Part shown: positions 8,432 to 16,075 of the stretch, piece after piece
Layout of the letters: every line of letters starts with the position of its first letter
Position numbering within the stretch: position 1 is the stretch's first letter
Source: a virus
Strand: one strand, 5' to 3'
DNA: 42,527 nt
IMG/VR virus record: IMGVR_UViG_3300046689_000434
Coordinates: 1-42,527 of that record
Translations under genes and position numbers: made by a program
Notes under the pieces: generated by a model
Seen by the model: only the letters and a program-made list of their open reading frames with translations
Told to the model about the DNA's origin: nothing
Database searches by the model: none

Positions 8432-8471
8432 GCGTAATTGCGTAATTGCGTAATTGCGTAATTGCGTAATT
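8432..8471 (+). repeat. Five tandem octamers GCGTAATT
   Basis: Five perfect copies of GCGTAATT begin next to the palindrome GCAATTGC and end in a partial copy (GCGT). The array starts 27 bases after the previous one and has the same 8-bp period but an unrelated unit. Both period and proximity suggest a shared mechanism of expansion. Confidence 0.97.
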
Positions 8472-8589
8472 GCGTCAGAGGTCCGAAGGTACATTTGTAA
8501 CTTTGTACTTTTGAAAATAAACCTTCTCACACCAGACCGATCCCGACGCCATGGGCCGGGCGTTGCGCAAGGTGCGTAGCCGACACCAG

Positions 8590-8616
8590 TTGTGTAAGTT
8601 GCGCAAGTTGTGCAAA
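8590..8616 (+). repeat. Three degenerate 9-bp repeats (TTGYGYAAR)
   Basis: TTGTGTAAG, TTGCGCAAG and TTGTGCAAA occur in direct tandem. A related TTGCGCAAGG lies just upstream (about 8564-8573). It is a third short-period array in the same 300-bp stretch. Confidence 0.8.
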
Positions 8617-8842
8617 GTAGGTTCCATGATATTTTTTGCATACAGGTATTGACGAAAGTTCATCCTCACCCATAACCTAAAGACAAGCGAGCATGTCACC
8701 TTGGACGCTCGCATGCGGATAGTCACGAGCACTACTTCGCAAGCCGAAAGAGAAATACTCTGTTCCGATCATGCTCACGTCCAACGACGAGGGCCAACTA
8801 CGACCAATAGAAAGCTCTTCCTTGACTTACAGGATCTTCACA

Positions 8843-8923
8843 ATGAAATGGCTTGCCTTAGGAGTTGCGATATCTAACCTGCTTATCACTCTGCGAAGAA
8901 TATGGGAGATTTTTCGATCCTGA
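8843..8923 (+). CDS. Possible 26-aa hydrophobic peptide
   Basis: A short open frame, ATG at 8843 to TGA at 8921-8923, encodes a peptide beginning MKWLALGVAISNLLITL. It has one hydrophobic helix followed by a basic, aromatic tail (RRIWEIFRS). An AGGA motif lies nine bases before the ATG, and a T-rich tract follows the stop. Size and layout resemble type I toxin peptides or small membrane proteins. It is too short for coding statistics and may not be translated. Confidence 0.3.
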   Translation: MKWLALGVAISNLLITLRRIWEIFRS

Positions 8924-8956
8924 TTTTATTTTTTTTAGAAGAGCTTCTCTGTGACC

Positions 8957-9751
8957 TCAAAAAAGGCCACCCAGAGAAGCGGGTTCCCAATTCATGATGA
9001 CCAGTTCACCACTCACCTCAGCTTTTCCTTGTCGCTGGTTGGTTGTGGTATAGCGAATATCCAAGGTCTCGAAGTGGAAGCCTTCAAACACGCGACGGAT
9101 GTCTGGGTGGTCATTGATGCTGACCATCACTTTGCCCTTGCAGCGGCGCATGAAGTCGGCCATCCGTTCGTAGTTCTCGAACGGAAAGTCGACTCCGTAG
9201 CCGGCGGTCTGCCAGTAAGGCGGATCCATGTAATGGAAGGTATGGGCACGGTCGTAGCGTTCCGCGCATTCAAGCCAAGGAAGGTTTTCGACGTAGGTGC
9301 CGGACAGGCGCTGCCACGCGGCCGAGAGGTTTTCCTCGATACGCAGCAGATTGATGGCCGGGGCGGTGGTCGCCGTGCCGAAAGTCTGACCGGAGACCTT
9401 GCCGGCGAAGGCATGGTTCTGCAGGTAGAAGAATCGGGCGGCGCGCTGGATGTCGGTGAGGGTTTCGGGCCGGGTCATTTTCTGCCATTCGAACACCTGC
9501 CGCGAGCTGAGCGCCCATTTGAATTGGCGCACGAACTCTTCGAGGTGGTTCTGCACGACGCGGTAAAGCGTGACCAGATCGCCGTTGATGTCGTTGAGAA
9601 CTTCGACGGGCGATGGCTGGGGCTTCATGAAGTAGAGCGCGGCACCGCCGGCAAAGACTTCGACGTAGCATTCGTGTGGCGGAAAAAGCGGAATGAGGCG
9701 GTCGGCCAGGCGGCGTTTGCCGCCCATCCAAGGAATGATGGGTGTAGACAT
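8957..9751 (-). CDS. D12-class DNA adenine-N6 methyltransferase (phage Dam-like)
   Basis: Residues 7-15 (PWMGGKRRL) and the FAGGAAL motif (~33-39) form the S-adenosylmethionine-binding site typical of D12-class enzymes. DPPY at 176-179 is the catalytic motif IV of N6-adenine methylases. At 264 aa the length is normal for Dam-type proteins. ATG 9751 is preferred because the longer frame begins with TTG. It is the last leftward gene, after Rz, but has its own LexA box 18 bases upstream, so it may be expressed separately on DNA damage. Target sequence cannot be read from the protein; GATC is only one option. Phages use such enzymes to evade restriction or to time packaging and repair. Confidence 0.9.
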   Translation of the reverse strand: MSTPIIPWMGGKRRLADRLIPLFPPHECYVEVFAGGAALYFMKPQPSPVEVLNDINGDLVTLYRVVQNHLEEFVRQFKWALSSRQVFEWQKMTRPETLTDIQRAARFFYLQNHAFAGKVSGQTFGTATTAPAINLLRIEENLSAAWQRLSGTYVENLPWLECAERYDRAHTFHYMDPPYWQTAGYGVDFPFENYERMADFMRRCKGKVMVSINDHPDIRRVFEGFHFETLDIRYTTTNQRQGKAEVSGELVIMNWEPASLGGLF

Positions 9752-9768
9752 TGAAGGCAAGACCTTTA

Positions 9769-9784
9769 CTGTATGGATAAACAG
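9769..9784. promoter_or_regulatory. LexA (SOS) box upstream of the methylase gene
   Basis: CTGTATGGATAAACAG fits CTGT-N8-ACAG, with A/T-rich inner bases as in Pseudomonas LexA sites. It ends 18 bases before the methylase ATG on the leftward strand. Its placement predicts LexA repression of the methylase independent of the phage repressor. Confidence 0.8.
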
Positions 9785-9857
9785 GTGCTAGGCTCGCCGC
9801 GCTTTGTGCACGGAGCAAGAGCCTTGGCTGGACTTGCAGGGACAATCTGCAGGGACG

Positions 9858-9902
9858 GCGGTCGATCCGGATGTTGACGCATCCGGACCGGCCGCTCTTT
9901 TT
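9858..9902 (+). terminator. Strong hairpin with T-run, rightward orientation
   Basis: TCCGGATG (9866-9873) and CATCCGGA (9880-9887) form a perfect 8-bp inner stem around TTGACG. Flanking GCGGTCG/CGGCCGC extend it, and TCTTTTT follows on the + strand. It sits directly after the rz stop codon, facing it. It may protect rz from convergent transcripts, or its stem may also end the late mRNA. Confidence 0.6.
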
Positions 9903-10441
9903 CACTTCGGTGTTGAGACTTCTTTGGCGTATGCCTGACAGGCTGCGAGGGCGATCAGCCCCCGGTCGCCGTCGTCGGTGACGCCAATAATTCGTTGAGC
10001 ATGCGCCGGGTCAAGTTCGGCTCTTGTGGAGCCATGAACCACGCTGCCGGCGGTGGTGGTGGCTGGCATCGATCCATTGCCGGCGCCGGTAGCGTCGAGT
10101 AGGACTGACAAGCGCAGATCAGCAGTGGCAAGGCGGTCGCGCAGGCGACCTTGATCACGTTGGGCATCGCTTAAGGCTCGATAATGGGTTTGTTCGCTGG
10201 TTGCCAGACGCTGCTCAAGCGCGAGGCGCTTGTCCTGCTCGGCACGCTGTTGCGCGGCCGTGGCCTGGACCTGCTGTTTGAGGACTTCGGTGTGCTGCCG
10301 GGACTGCTCGCTGAGGCGACTACCGTAGCGCCAGTCCTGCACCTGCCAGGTAATGGCGGCGGATGTGCCGACCATGGCGATCAGCAGCACCACCTTGCTC
10401 AGCAGCCGATAAGGCGCAGGTATCAGGTCGCCGAGACGCAT
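9902..10441 (-). CDS. Spanin inner-membrane subunit Rz
   Basis: A 179-aa protein with an N-terminal membrane anchor (residues ~15-31, LSKVVLLIAMVGTSAAI). A long periplasmic coiled-coil region rich in Q, R, E and A follows (HTEVLKQQVQATAAQQRAEQ). This is the i-spanin layout, which joins Rz1 across the periplasm to fuse the inner and outer membranes at lysis. The start at 10441 overlaps the endolysin 3' end by 19 bases. An Rz1 frame is nested in the alternative frame, the strongest support for the call. Confidence 0.88.
   Translation of the reverse strand: MRLGDLIPAPYRLLSKVVLLIAMVGTSAAITWQVQDWRYGSRLSEQSRQHTEVLKQQVQATAAQQRAEQDKRLALEQRLATSEQTHYRALSDAQRDQGRLRDRLATADLRLSVLLDATGAGNGSMPATTTAGSVVHGSTRAELDPAHAQRIIGVTDDGDRGLIALAACQAYAKEVSTPK
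9955..10167 (-). CDS. Spanin outer-membrane lipoprotein Rz1, nested inside rz
   Basis: A 70-aa frame lies wholly within rz in another reading frame. It has a short signal peptide ending LPLLICAC, giving a lipobox with Cys20 as the likely lipidated residue, and a proline run (QPPPPPAAW). Both are diagnostic of Rz1 o-spanins. Embedded Rz/Rz1 pairs are known from lambda. The mature protein is about 50 aa. Confidence 0.85.
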   Translation of the reverse strand: MPNVIKVACATALPLLICACQSYSTLPAPAMDRCQPPPPPAAWFMAPQEPNLTRRMLNELLASPTTATGG

Positions 10442-10986
10442 AAGACCTCCCTCGCCCGTCCCCACAGCTCCAGCCGATCCTGCAGGCCATTGAGACCACC
10501 GTTGATCTTGCGGGTGATCGCATTGAATTCGTTCTGATCCGCGAGCATGTTCAACCCATTCACCGACCAGAACCATGCCGCCGATTCGGCAGCCCACTGC
10601 GGCAACTCCAGCAGCTCTGGGGTACTCAGCAATCGCTCGTCGCCGAACAGTGCCAGGCTACAGCGCAGGTAGTTGTCGTGGCCGGTCACCTGAATCAGCC
10701 CACGACCGCGATAACGCTGGCCATCGCCGTCCGCTGCCGGGGTGTTGCCCAGTTTTGTAGCCAGGGCACCGGTGTCGTATTTGCTCAGGTATTGATCGCC
10801 GCCCAGCTCCCGGACGTACTGCAGCTGACCGGACTCGTGTCCGATTTGAGCCAGGAACGCGGCTTGGCGTTTCGGTGTGTTGATCTGTCGGTGCGCCATG
10901 GCAGCGTTGAGTGCAGATACAAAAACGCCCGCTTGGCGGCGGGCGTTGGGCATGATGCGTTGCAGTTGCTGTTCTGTCAGTGACAT
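10423..10986 (-). CDS. Endolysin, GH19 chitinase-like (lysozyme-type)
   Basis: This 187-aa protein carries the glycoside hydrolase 19 core. AAFLAQIGHESG places the catalytic acid E51, and E60 is a candidate second acidic residue. YRGRGLIQVTGHDNY (~92-106) is the family's substrate-groove signature. It degrades peptidoglycan after the holin opens the inner membrane. No signal peptide is present, so export needs the holin. The sequence coding for residues 14-22 (NARRQAGVF) also forms a perfect terminator-like hairpin. Confidence 0.92.
   Translation of the reverse strand: MSLTEQQLQRIMPNARRQAGVFVSALNAAMAHRQINTPKRQAAFLAQIGHESGQLQYVRELGGDQYLSKYDTGALATKLGNTPAADGDGQRYRGRGLIQVTGHDNYLRCSLALFGDERLLSTPELLELPQWAAESAAWFWSVNGLNMLADQNEFNAITRKINGGLNGLQDRLELWGRAREVLCVSAT
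10921..10944 (-). terminator. Terminator-like hairpin inside the endolysin coding sequence
   Basis: On the leftward strand AACGCCCGC pairs perfectly with GCGGGCGTT around CGCCAA, followed by TTT. It forms part of codons 14-22 of the endolysin gene. A 9-bp GC-rich stem with a U-tract near the start of a gene could attenuate lysin mRNA unless RNA polymerase is antiterminated or ribosomes cover it. Confidence 0.6.
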
Positions 10987-11020
10987 TGATGTCTCCTTGA
11001 GGTGTGGGGATGCGACGCTC

Positions 11021-12067
11021 TTAGTTGAGCTGAACGACCTTCAGATCCTTCGCCGCCTTTTTCTTCCTGCCTTTGGCTTTTGCCTTGCCCTTCTTGCCGC
11101 CATTGCACTCGACCGTTGTGCTCCAGCCCGACTGGGTGAACACCTGCTCGACCGAGTCAACCAGATACTCGCCATCGAGGCCGACCTTGAAACCCTGAGC
11201 ATTGATCGAGCGCTCGGCGAATAGATCGGTACGCCCAGGCATTTCCAGCCGGACGCCGGCAGTGGAGCGGTTGAACGCAGTGAGACGTGCCTGGGCTGCC
11301 GCTTCGGCCGCTGATTTGTTCGGGTAGATGTGGCGGTCGGTATGCACTGGCGGCAGGCCGTCCGGCGATTCGTCGTTGTCCAAAGTGACCACCGCGAGCT
11401 TTCCGGTTTTCTTGTCCTGGTGCTTGGTCGACACCGCCTTGTGTGTGTTGCGATCACCGAGCCGAAACTGGAAGCGACTGACGTCGCGCCGCTGAATCGT
11501 CACCACGCTAAATGCCTTGCCCGAAACGCTCTGCCCCGCTTGCCGTGGCATCACCAGCAGCTTACCGTCGGCCACCTTGGCCGTGCAATCGTACTGCTTG
11601 GCCAGGCGCGTGATGAAATTGAAGTCCGACTCGTTGAGCTGATCGGCACGCGGCACCTTGGTCTGCACCGGGCAGACCGCCTGCCAGCCGTTGCGGGCCG
11701 CGACATCGGCAACGATGCGCGACAGCGGCACGTTCTCCCAACTGCCACTGCGGGTGGACTTACCGCTGCCGCGCATGTCGCTGGCCTTGCCGGTGATCAC
11801 CAACGTGTCCGGTGGACCGGACAGCTCAATCTCATCCACGACGTAACGGCCGATGCGGGTCAGTTTGGTTTCTGCATAACCGAGGAAGATCTCGATGCTG
11901 GCCCCGCGTGGAGGCAACACCACAGCGCCGTCGCGGTCGTCGATGCGCAATTCGAACTCGTCGGATTCCATGCCGGGCTTGTCTGTGGTCTTGAGCTGCA
12001 GCAGCCGATCATTGATCAGCTGGGTGATGTCGGCGCCGTCGGCCACGACACGAAAGATTGGGGTCAT
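11021..12067 (-). CDS. D: Baseplate hub protein, P2 gpD family
   Basis: The 348-aa product matches the late control D / gp27-like hub family. It has an N-terminal FRVVADGADITQLI start, a middle LNESDFNFITRLAKQYDC motif (highly characteristic of gpD) and a lysine-rich C-terminal tail (KGKAKAKGRKKKAAK). gpD forms the hub that connects the tail tube to the spike. ATG 12067 has GGACGA upstream; the longer frame starts with TTG. The lysine-rich end is unusual and may be a disordered extension. Confidence 0.9.
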   Translation of the reverse strand: MTPIFRVVADGADITQLINDRLLQLKTTDKPGMESDEFELRIDDRDGAVVLPPRGASIEIFLGYAETKLTRIGRYVVDEIELSGPPDTLVITGKASDMRGSGKSTRSGSWENVPLSRIVADVAARNGWQAVCPVQTKVPRADQLNESDFNFITRLAKQYDCTAKVADGKLLVMPRQAGQSVSGKAFSVVTIQRRDVSRFQFRLGDRNTHKAVSTKHQDKKTGKLAVVTLDNDESPDGLPPVHTDRHIYPNKSAAEAAAQARLTAFNRSTAGVRLEMPGRTDLFAERSINAQGFKVGLDGEYLVDSVEQVFTQSGWSTTVECNGGKKGKAKAKGRKKKAAKDLKVVQLN

Positions 12068-12080
12068 TGTTTCGTCCAAT

Positions 12081-12104
12081 AAAAAGCCCGCACAAGGCGG
12101 GCTT
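12081..12104 (-). terminator. Terminator after the 106-aa inserted gene
   Basis: On the leftward strand AAGCCCGC pairs with GCGGGCTT around CTTGT and ends in TTTTT. It lies between the inserted gene (12146-12466) and the gpD gene, inside the late operon. Confidence 0.8.
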
Positions 12105-12145
12105 AATAGGTTTCATCTTTTCTGCTAGCTACATGGCATTGCAGA

Positions 12146-12466
12146 TCAGTCGGTTTTAACGATGGTCAGGCTGTCTTCTCCTACAGCAATAACACTGTTG
12201 CAAACGGGGCAAGCAAAAACGTCTGTATCAGGGACAGGCAACAATTTGGTACAGGTAGGGCAGTTGCCGACCAGAAAGGATTCCCGAGAACCGAAAATCT
12301 TTGTAAAAACCGCAAACACCATCACCAATGCCAAAATCCAGCCGATCACTGGGATCAAAGCTAATAGAGCTATTACTGCAACGGAGATGACGAACCAGAT
12401 GATGCGATGAGGGATTTCCTCTTTGATACTGCGTTTGACTTCTCTCAGTTCTGTCGACTTTTCCAT
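12146..12466 (-). CDS. Membrane protein with zinc ribbon, 106 aa (probable moron)
   Basis: Two adjoining hydrophobic segments (residues ~24-43 and ~45-58) form a membrane hairpin. A C-terminal zinc ribbon follows: CPTC ... CPVC with a 15-residue spacer. No P2 or lambda tail gene corresponds to it. The base composition is AT-richer than its neighbours. It has its own terminator downstream and an 88-bp gap upstream that could hold a promoter (TTGCTA-17-TAGACT). These are the marks of a moron, a gene inserted in a phage operon for lysogen benefit. ATG 12466 is used because the longer frame starts with TTG. Function is unknown. Confidence 0.65.
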   Translation of the reverse strand: MEKSTELREVKRSIKEEIPHRIIWFVISVAVIALLALIPVIGWILALVMVFAVFTKIFGSRESFLVGNCPTCTKLLPVPDTDVFACPVCNSVIAVGEDSLTIVKTD

Positions 12467-12554
12467 GTAATGGCGCTCGCATTTTCCTAAAAATGACAAG
12501 TCTATCGGTGCCGGATTTCTCTAGCAAATTGCCATCACAAATCCAGTCGACATG

Positions 12555-12761
12555 TCAGCCCCACAGCATCACCTCACTGTCGTCGGGCGCCGGCAGATCC
12601 GGCAGCTCGATCACAATGTCGGCGCGATACGGCTGCGGCTCGTCGGCCAGCCCCTGATTAGCATCCAGCACCGCCTCGACCGTTCCGTTGAGATGCCCAT
12701 AAGCGTGGTAACACAGGGTATCGAGCAGATCTCCGTCAGACGTTCTGCAGGTCATCGCCAT
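12555..12761 (-). CDS. X: Tail protein X, P2 gpX family (LysM-like)
   Basis: A 68-aa protein reading MAMTCRTSDGDLLDTLCYHAYG and later VLDANQGLAD. This is the compact LysM-like fold of P2 gpX, which binds peptidoglycan or completes the tail. The length matches P2 gpX (~67 aa). Its start overlaps the end of gene U by 26 bases, and GGAG lies ten bases upstream. The pair is probably translationally coupled. Confidence 0.85.
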   Translation of the reverse strand: MAMTCRTSDGDLLDTLCYHAYGHLNGTVEAVLDANQGLADEPQPYRADIVIELPDLPAPDDSEVMLWG

Positions 12762-13581
12762 AACGCACAAACTCCAATGTAAACGCCTGCTTGCGCGGGA
12801 TACCGCCCTGCAGCAGCGCGCTCTGTTCTTCATCGACGCTCTTCAGACACCAGGTGCCGAGAACGTCGCCATAGCCGGTGGTCAGCGTCAGCGGCAGTTG
12901 CTGAGCGCCGAGGCTGCGCAGGGTGTCCAGTTGCTTGATGCCGCCCTTGAAGCCCGGAAAGATCGCGCCTTTAAGGGTGATCTTTTCCTCACCGATGCCC
13001 ACCGCTTGCTGCGCCGGTCGCCGGGTCAGGCGTTCCTGCGAAGCCCAGCGGTATTCAGTCGAGCGCCGCAGCTCGTCGAAGGCGGCGGTATCCAGGTTGA
13101 AGTAATACGGCACCGCTTTTGGGTCCAGGGGCTGCACGATCAGCAGATGCGGGAATGGCTTCACCGCTTCCGGTACCGGCGTCGCGTCACCGGCAAGCGA
13201 TCCGGTCGGCAGGATGTTCTCCAGCGAAGGACTGACCTTGCCGGCGATCTTGTTGATCGCGGTCGACGCCCGGGCAGCCTGTTCCTTCAGTTGGCCCATG
13301 CGCTCATCGATCTGTGACACGGCACGCGTGGCCTTGTTGTAAGTGGCCACCACCTGACCGACCTTGGCCTGGGCGGCATTCACCCCGCGCATCACGCGCT
13401 GCAGCTTTTCCCCGATTGCCGGACCGACAAATGGAATGCCTTCCAGCTCCGAGGCCGCACCGCTGATCTCGCTGATGGCGCCGTTGACCGGGCCCATCAT
13501 GCCGTCGAGGCTGCGCCGCCCGGTCTCTCCTGCTGCCGCCAGTTGCTTGAGCCCTGACTGCAGTTGCTCCATGTAGGCCAT
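12736..13581 (-). CDS. U: Tail protein U, P2 gpU family with long N-terminal extension
   Basis: The C-terminal ~130 residues (from YYFNLDTAAFDELRRSTEYRW) match P2 gpU, a tail-terminator protein, including the GEEKITLKGAIFPGFKGG motif. The N-terminal ~150 residues are an alanine-rich helical extension (ISGAASELEGIPFVGPAIGEKL) absent from P2 gpU, which is about 160 aa. The extension resembles tape-measure-type helices and may act in tail-length control or tube interaction. It lies immediately downstream of the tape-measure gene. Confidence 0.85.
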   Translation of the reverse strand: MAYMEQLQSGLKQLAAAGETGRRSLDGMMGPVNGAISEISGAASELEGIPFVGPAIGEKLQRVMRGVNAAQAKVGQVVATYNKATRAVSQIDERMGQLKEQAARASTAINKIAGKVSPSLENILPTGSLAGDATPVPEAVKPFPHLLIVQPLDPKAVPYYFNLDTAAFDELRRSTEYRWASQERLTRRPAQQAVGIGEEKITLKGAIFPGFKGGIKQLDTLRSLGAQQLPLTLTTGYGDVLGTWCLKSVDEEQSALLQGGIPRKQAFTLEFVRYGDDLQNV

Positions 13582-13590
13582 CAGGCCTCC

Positions 13591-16038
13591 TTACACATCC
13601 GGTTGGTCGTACAGTTGGCGATTTTGCAGTTGCTGCGTGGCCTGCTGCATTTGCTGCGCGATGTAGGGCTGCAGCTCACGCGCCATCTGCGCCGGGTCCT
13701 TGGCATCGCCCTGGACGGTGATGTGCAACGGCGCCGATATCTCGACTCGATGCTCAACCTTCGGCGCCTCAGATCTGGCGACCGGAGTTGGAGCGGCCAG
13801 CAGTGCCGGTGAAACTGGGGCACTGGCGGGTGCGGCCAACGAGCGGGCCACATCGCCCATTGCAGCAGGAGCCAATGGACCAGGAGCTGACTTGGGTTCG
13901 AATGACTTGGCAATGTCGCCCATCACCGGCGGCAGGTTTTTTCCAGCATCGGCCATCATCAACGGCCCGGCATCCGGTACTTTTTTCAGCGACTCATCAG
14001 CGCCGAACAGCTTTTTACCCATGACTCCACCGAGCGCATCGCCGCCCATGTAGCCGAGATAGCCGCCAATCAGGCCGCCGACGATGTTGCCGATAATGGG
14101 CACTGCCGAGCCAATGGCGGCTCCCGCAGCCGCGCCGGCCAGGGTACCTGCCAAACCGCCAGCCGCTTGTCCGTAGCCTTCCGCCTTTTCATCCTGGGTC
14201 TCGGCATTTTCATAGGTGTCGTAGGCTTTAAAACCAGCATCGACCACCGCCAGCAACGCTGGACCTTTCATGCCTCCGACTATCTTCGCGCCACGACCAC
14301 CTCCTCCACTCCCGCCGCCTTTCCCCCCTTTGCCTTTCTTGCCTTCGCCGCTGGCATCGAGATCACCGCCGCTCAGCCCGCCACCAGCACCGGGAAGGTT
14401 GGTAACGATCACCTTTTGCGGGATGTTTGGGTTGCCCATCAGCGTGCCGCGCCCGAGGTTCATCAGCCCCATACCAACCTTGAAGGCGCTGACGGCCCCC
14501 TTGAGCGCAACCAGTCCAGCCACGGCCGTGCCGATGCCAAGCGTGACCCGTGGAAATTCGTCGGCAAAGCCCGACAATTTGCGACTGACGTTGTTGATGC
14601 CGTCAGCGACGGAATCGGTGACCGGCCGGATCGCATCGCCGATGCTGCGCATTGCATCGTCCATCGACTGGGCCATTTCGGACCATTTCTGCGCCGAGGT
14701 TTGCCGGCGCTCGGCCAAGTTCTTATCGAGGATTCCGGTCGCCCCGGCGGAATCCTTTTTCAGCTGCTCATACAGATCCTTGTTCTGCATGTAGGCGGTC
14801 AAGGCTGCCTTGACCTGCATATCGGCGAACAGGTCACCGGTACGCAAAGCCTCCTCCAGCGACTTCATCATGGCTTTGGCTTTCTCGGGATCAGCCTCCT
14901 TACTGATCGCCGCTGTGGCCTTGGCCATCTCGGCGGCTCGCTTCGGATCAGTCGCTTCGATGTACTTCTGGGCCAGGGCAAAACTGGATTCCAGTGTGGA
15001 TTTGCCATTCTGCAAACCGGTCTGCATCGACCCCTTATAGTCGATCCCGGCCTTCTGGTAGGCCTTGACCGTCTCACCGGAGCCTATTTTCTCCATCCAG
15101 TTTTTGAGGTTGTTGGCCGCTTCGTCCGAACCACCGGCCGTTTTCATTTGCACCTGCAGCATCGCGCCCAGTTGCGTCACCGAATCCATGCCGGTGATAC
15201 CCAGTTTGCCCATGCCGGCCAGCAACTCAGGAAACCACTTGGCCATGTCGACCGCTTCAAAACTGCCCGCCTGGCCTTGGTAGGCGATGGCCTCCAGCGC
15301 CTGCTGCATCACTTTGGGGTCAGTGATCTTGGCGTTCTGACCCAAGGCGTTGATCATCTTCGCCGTTTCAGTGCCTTCTGATCCTTGGCCCACCGCAAAT
15401 TTGGCTGCGGTCGGTGCATAGGACAGCGCCTTGTCCAACTCCATACCGGCGCCGACCAGGGCGTTGACCACCTCGGCCACCTGATTACGCGCCATGCCCG
15501 TATCGCGTGAGGTGTCGATCACAGTCTTGGACAGCTGTGCCTCTTCCGGCGAGTTGGCAATGTTGGCCTTGATCGCAATGTCGCGAATGATCGCACCATA
15601 GTCCGCACTGACCTTGGTCGGGATGGCAGCTGCTGCGGTCAGCGCACCCGCTTGACCGAGGGTGCCTTTCAGTCCTGCCCGGCCCTCCTCGATCTGTCGA
15701 TGACCGAGTGCCTTCAGTTCGGCTCCAGCCGCCACGCGCCCCATTGTGGCGTAGGCCTTGCTCAACCTGCCCACCTCGACGCCTTGTTTCTTGAGCAGTT
15801 CGAGGTTCTTTTCGTACTTGCTCAGCAGTTTGTCCGCGCCGGCGGCGCCGGTCATGTGCGCCTTGCGCCATTCATCGCGCAGACGCATGGTGTCGCCGAT
15901 GGTGTTCTGCAACACGCGGGCCTTGCTGCCCACGGTGTCCAAATGTTTGATCTTGCTTTCGACGTCCTTGAACGCTTTGCCTACCGTCGGATCGACGGCG
16001 CCGCCAATGACAAAGCCGAGTGCGAGGTTCTTCGCCAT
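13591..16038 (-). CDS. T: Tail tape measure protein
   Basis: An 815-aa protein in the P2 T position between E/E' and U. The N-terminal half is helical with repeated Q, K and A (DVESKIKHLDTVGSKARVLQ), followed by a TP901-type core (residues ~130-330, DTSRDTGMARNQVAEVVNALVGAGM). A glycine-rich hydrophobic stretch around residues 630-680 (GAAAGAAIGSAVPIIGNIVGG) may insert in the host inner membrane during DNA ejection. Length sets tail length. The long antisense frame at 14167-15381 is a shadow. Confidence 0.93.
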   Translation of the reverse strand: MAKNLALGFVIGGAVDPTVGKAFKDVESKIKHLDTVGSKARVLQNTIGDTMRLRDEWRKAHMTGAAGADKLLSKYEKNLELLKKQGVEVGRLSKAYATMGRVAAGAELKALGHRQIEEGRAGLKGTLGQAGALTAAAAIPTKVSADYGAIIRDIAIKANIANSPEEAQLSKTVIDTSRDTGMARNQVAEVVNALVGAGMELDKALSYAPTAAKFAVGQGSEGTETAKMINALGQNAKITDPKVMQQALEAIAYQGQAGSFEAVDMAKWFPELLAGMGKLGITGMDSVTQLGAMLQVQMKTAGGSDEAANNLKNWMEKIGSGETVKAYQKAGIDYKGSMQTGLQNGKSTLESSFALAQKYIEATDPKRAAEMAKATAAISKEADPEKAKAMMKSLEEALRTGDLFADMQVKAALTAYMQNKDLYEQLKKDSAGATGILDKNLAERRQTSAQKWSEMAQSMDDAMRSIGDAIRPVTDSVADGINNVSRKLSGFADEFPRVTLGIGTAVAGLVALKGAVSAFKVGMGLMNLGRGTLMGNPNIPQKVIVTNLPGAGGGLSGGDLDASGEGKKGKGGKGGGSGGGGRGAKIVGGMKGPALLAVVDAGFKAYDTYENAETQDEKAEGYGQAAGGLAGTLAGAAAGAAIGSAVPIIGNIVGGLIGGYLGYMGGDALGGVMGKKLFGADESLKKVPDAGPLMMADAGKNLPPVMGDIAKSFEPKSAPGPLAPAAMGDVARSLAAPASAPVSPALLAAPTPVARSEAPKVEHRVEISAPLHITVQGDAKDPAQMARELQPYIAQQMQQATQQLQNRQLYDQPDV

Positions 16039-16075
16039 GTGCGGACCTTATGTGCAAGGTTGGTTAAGCGGTGGC

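Noticed and set aside
8235-8453. 72-codon frame rich in F, S and I
   Set aside because: It is a translation of the octamer array (repeating FVISL/FLHF) with no ribosome site.
8333-8471. CRISPR array
   Set aside because: The repeats are contiguous 8-mers with no unique spacers and no cas genes nearby.
8951-9754. 267-codon rightward open frame
   Set aside because: Antisense to the methylase with its clear DPPY motif; no independent support.
9835-9856. Direct repeat TGCAGGGAC twice, 13 bp apart, upstream of the methylase
   Set aside because: Two short copies only; no known factor or wider pattern supports a function.
14167-15381. 404-codon rightward open frame
   Set aside because: It is antisense to the tape measure gene, with no ribosome site or family features; a shadow of GC-rich coding DNA.
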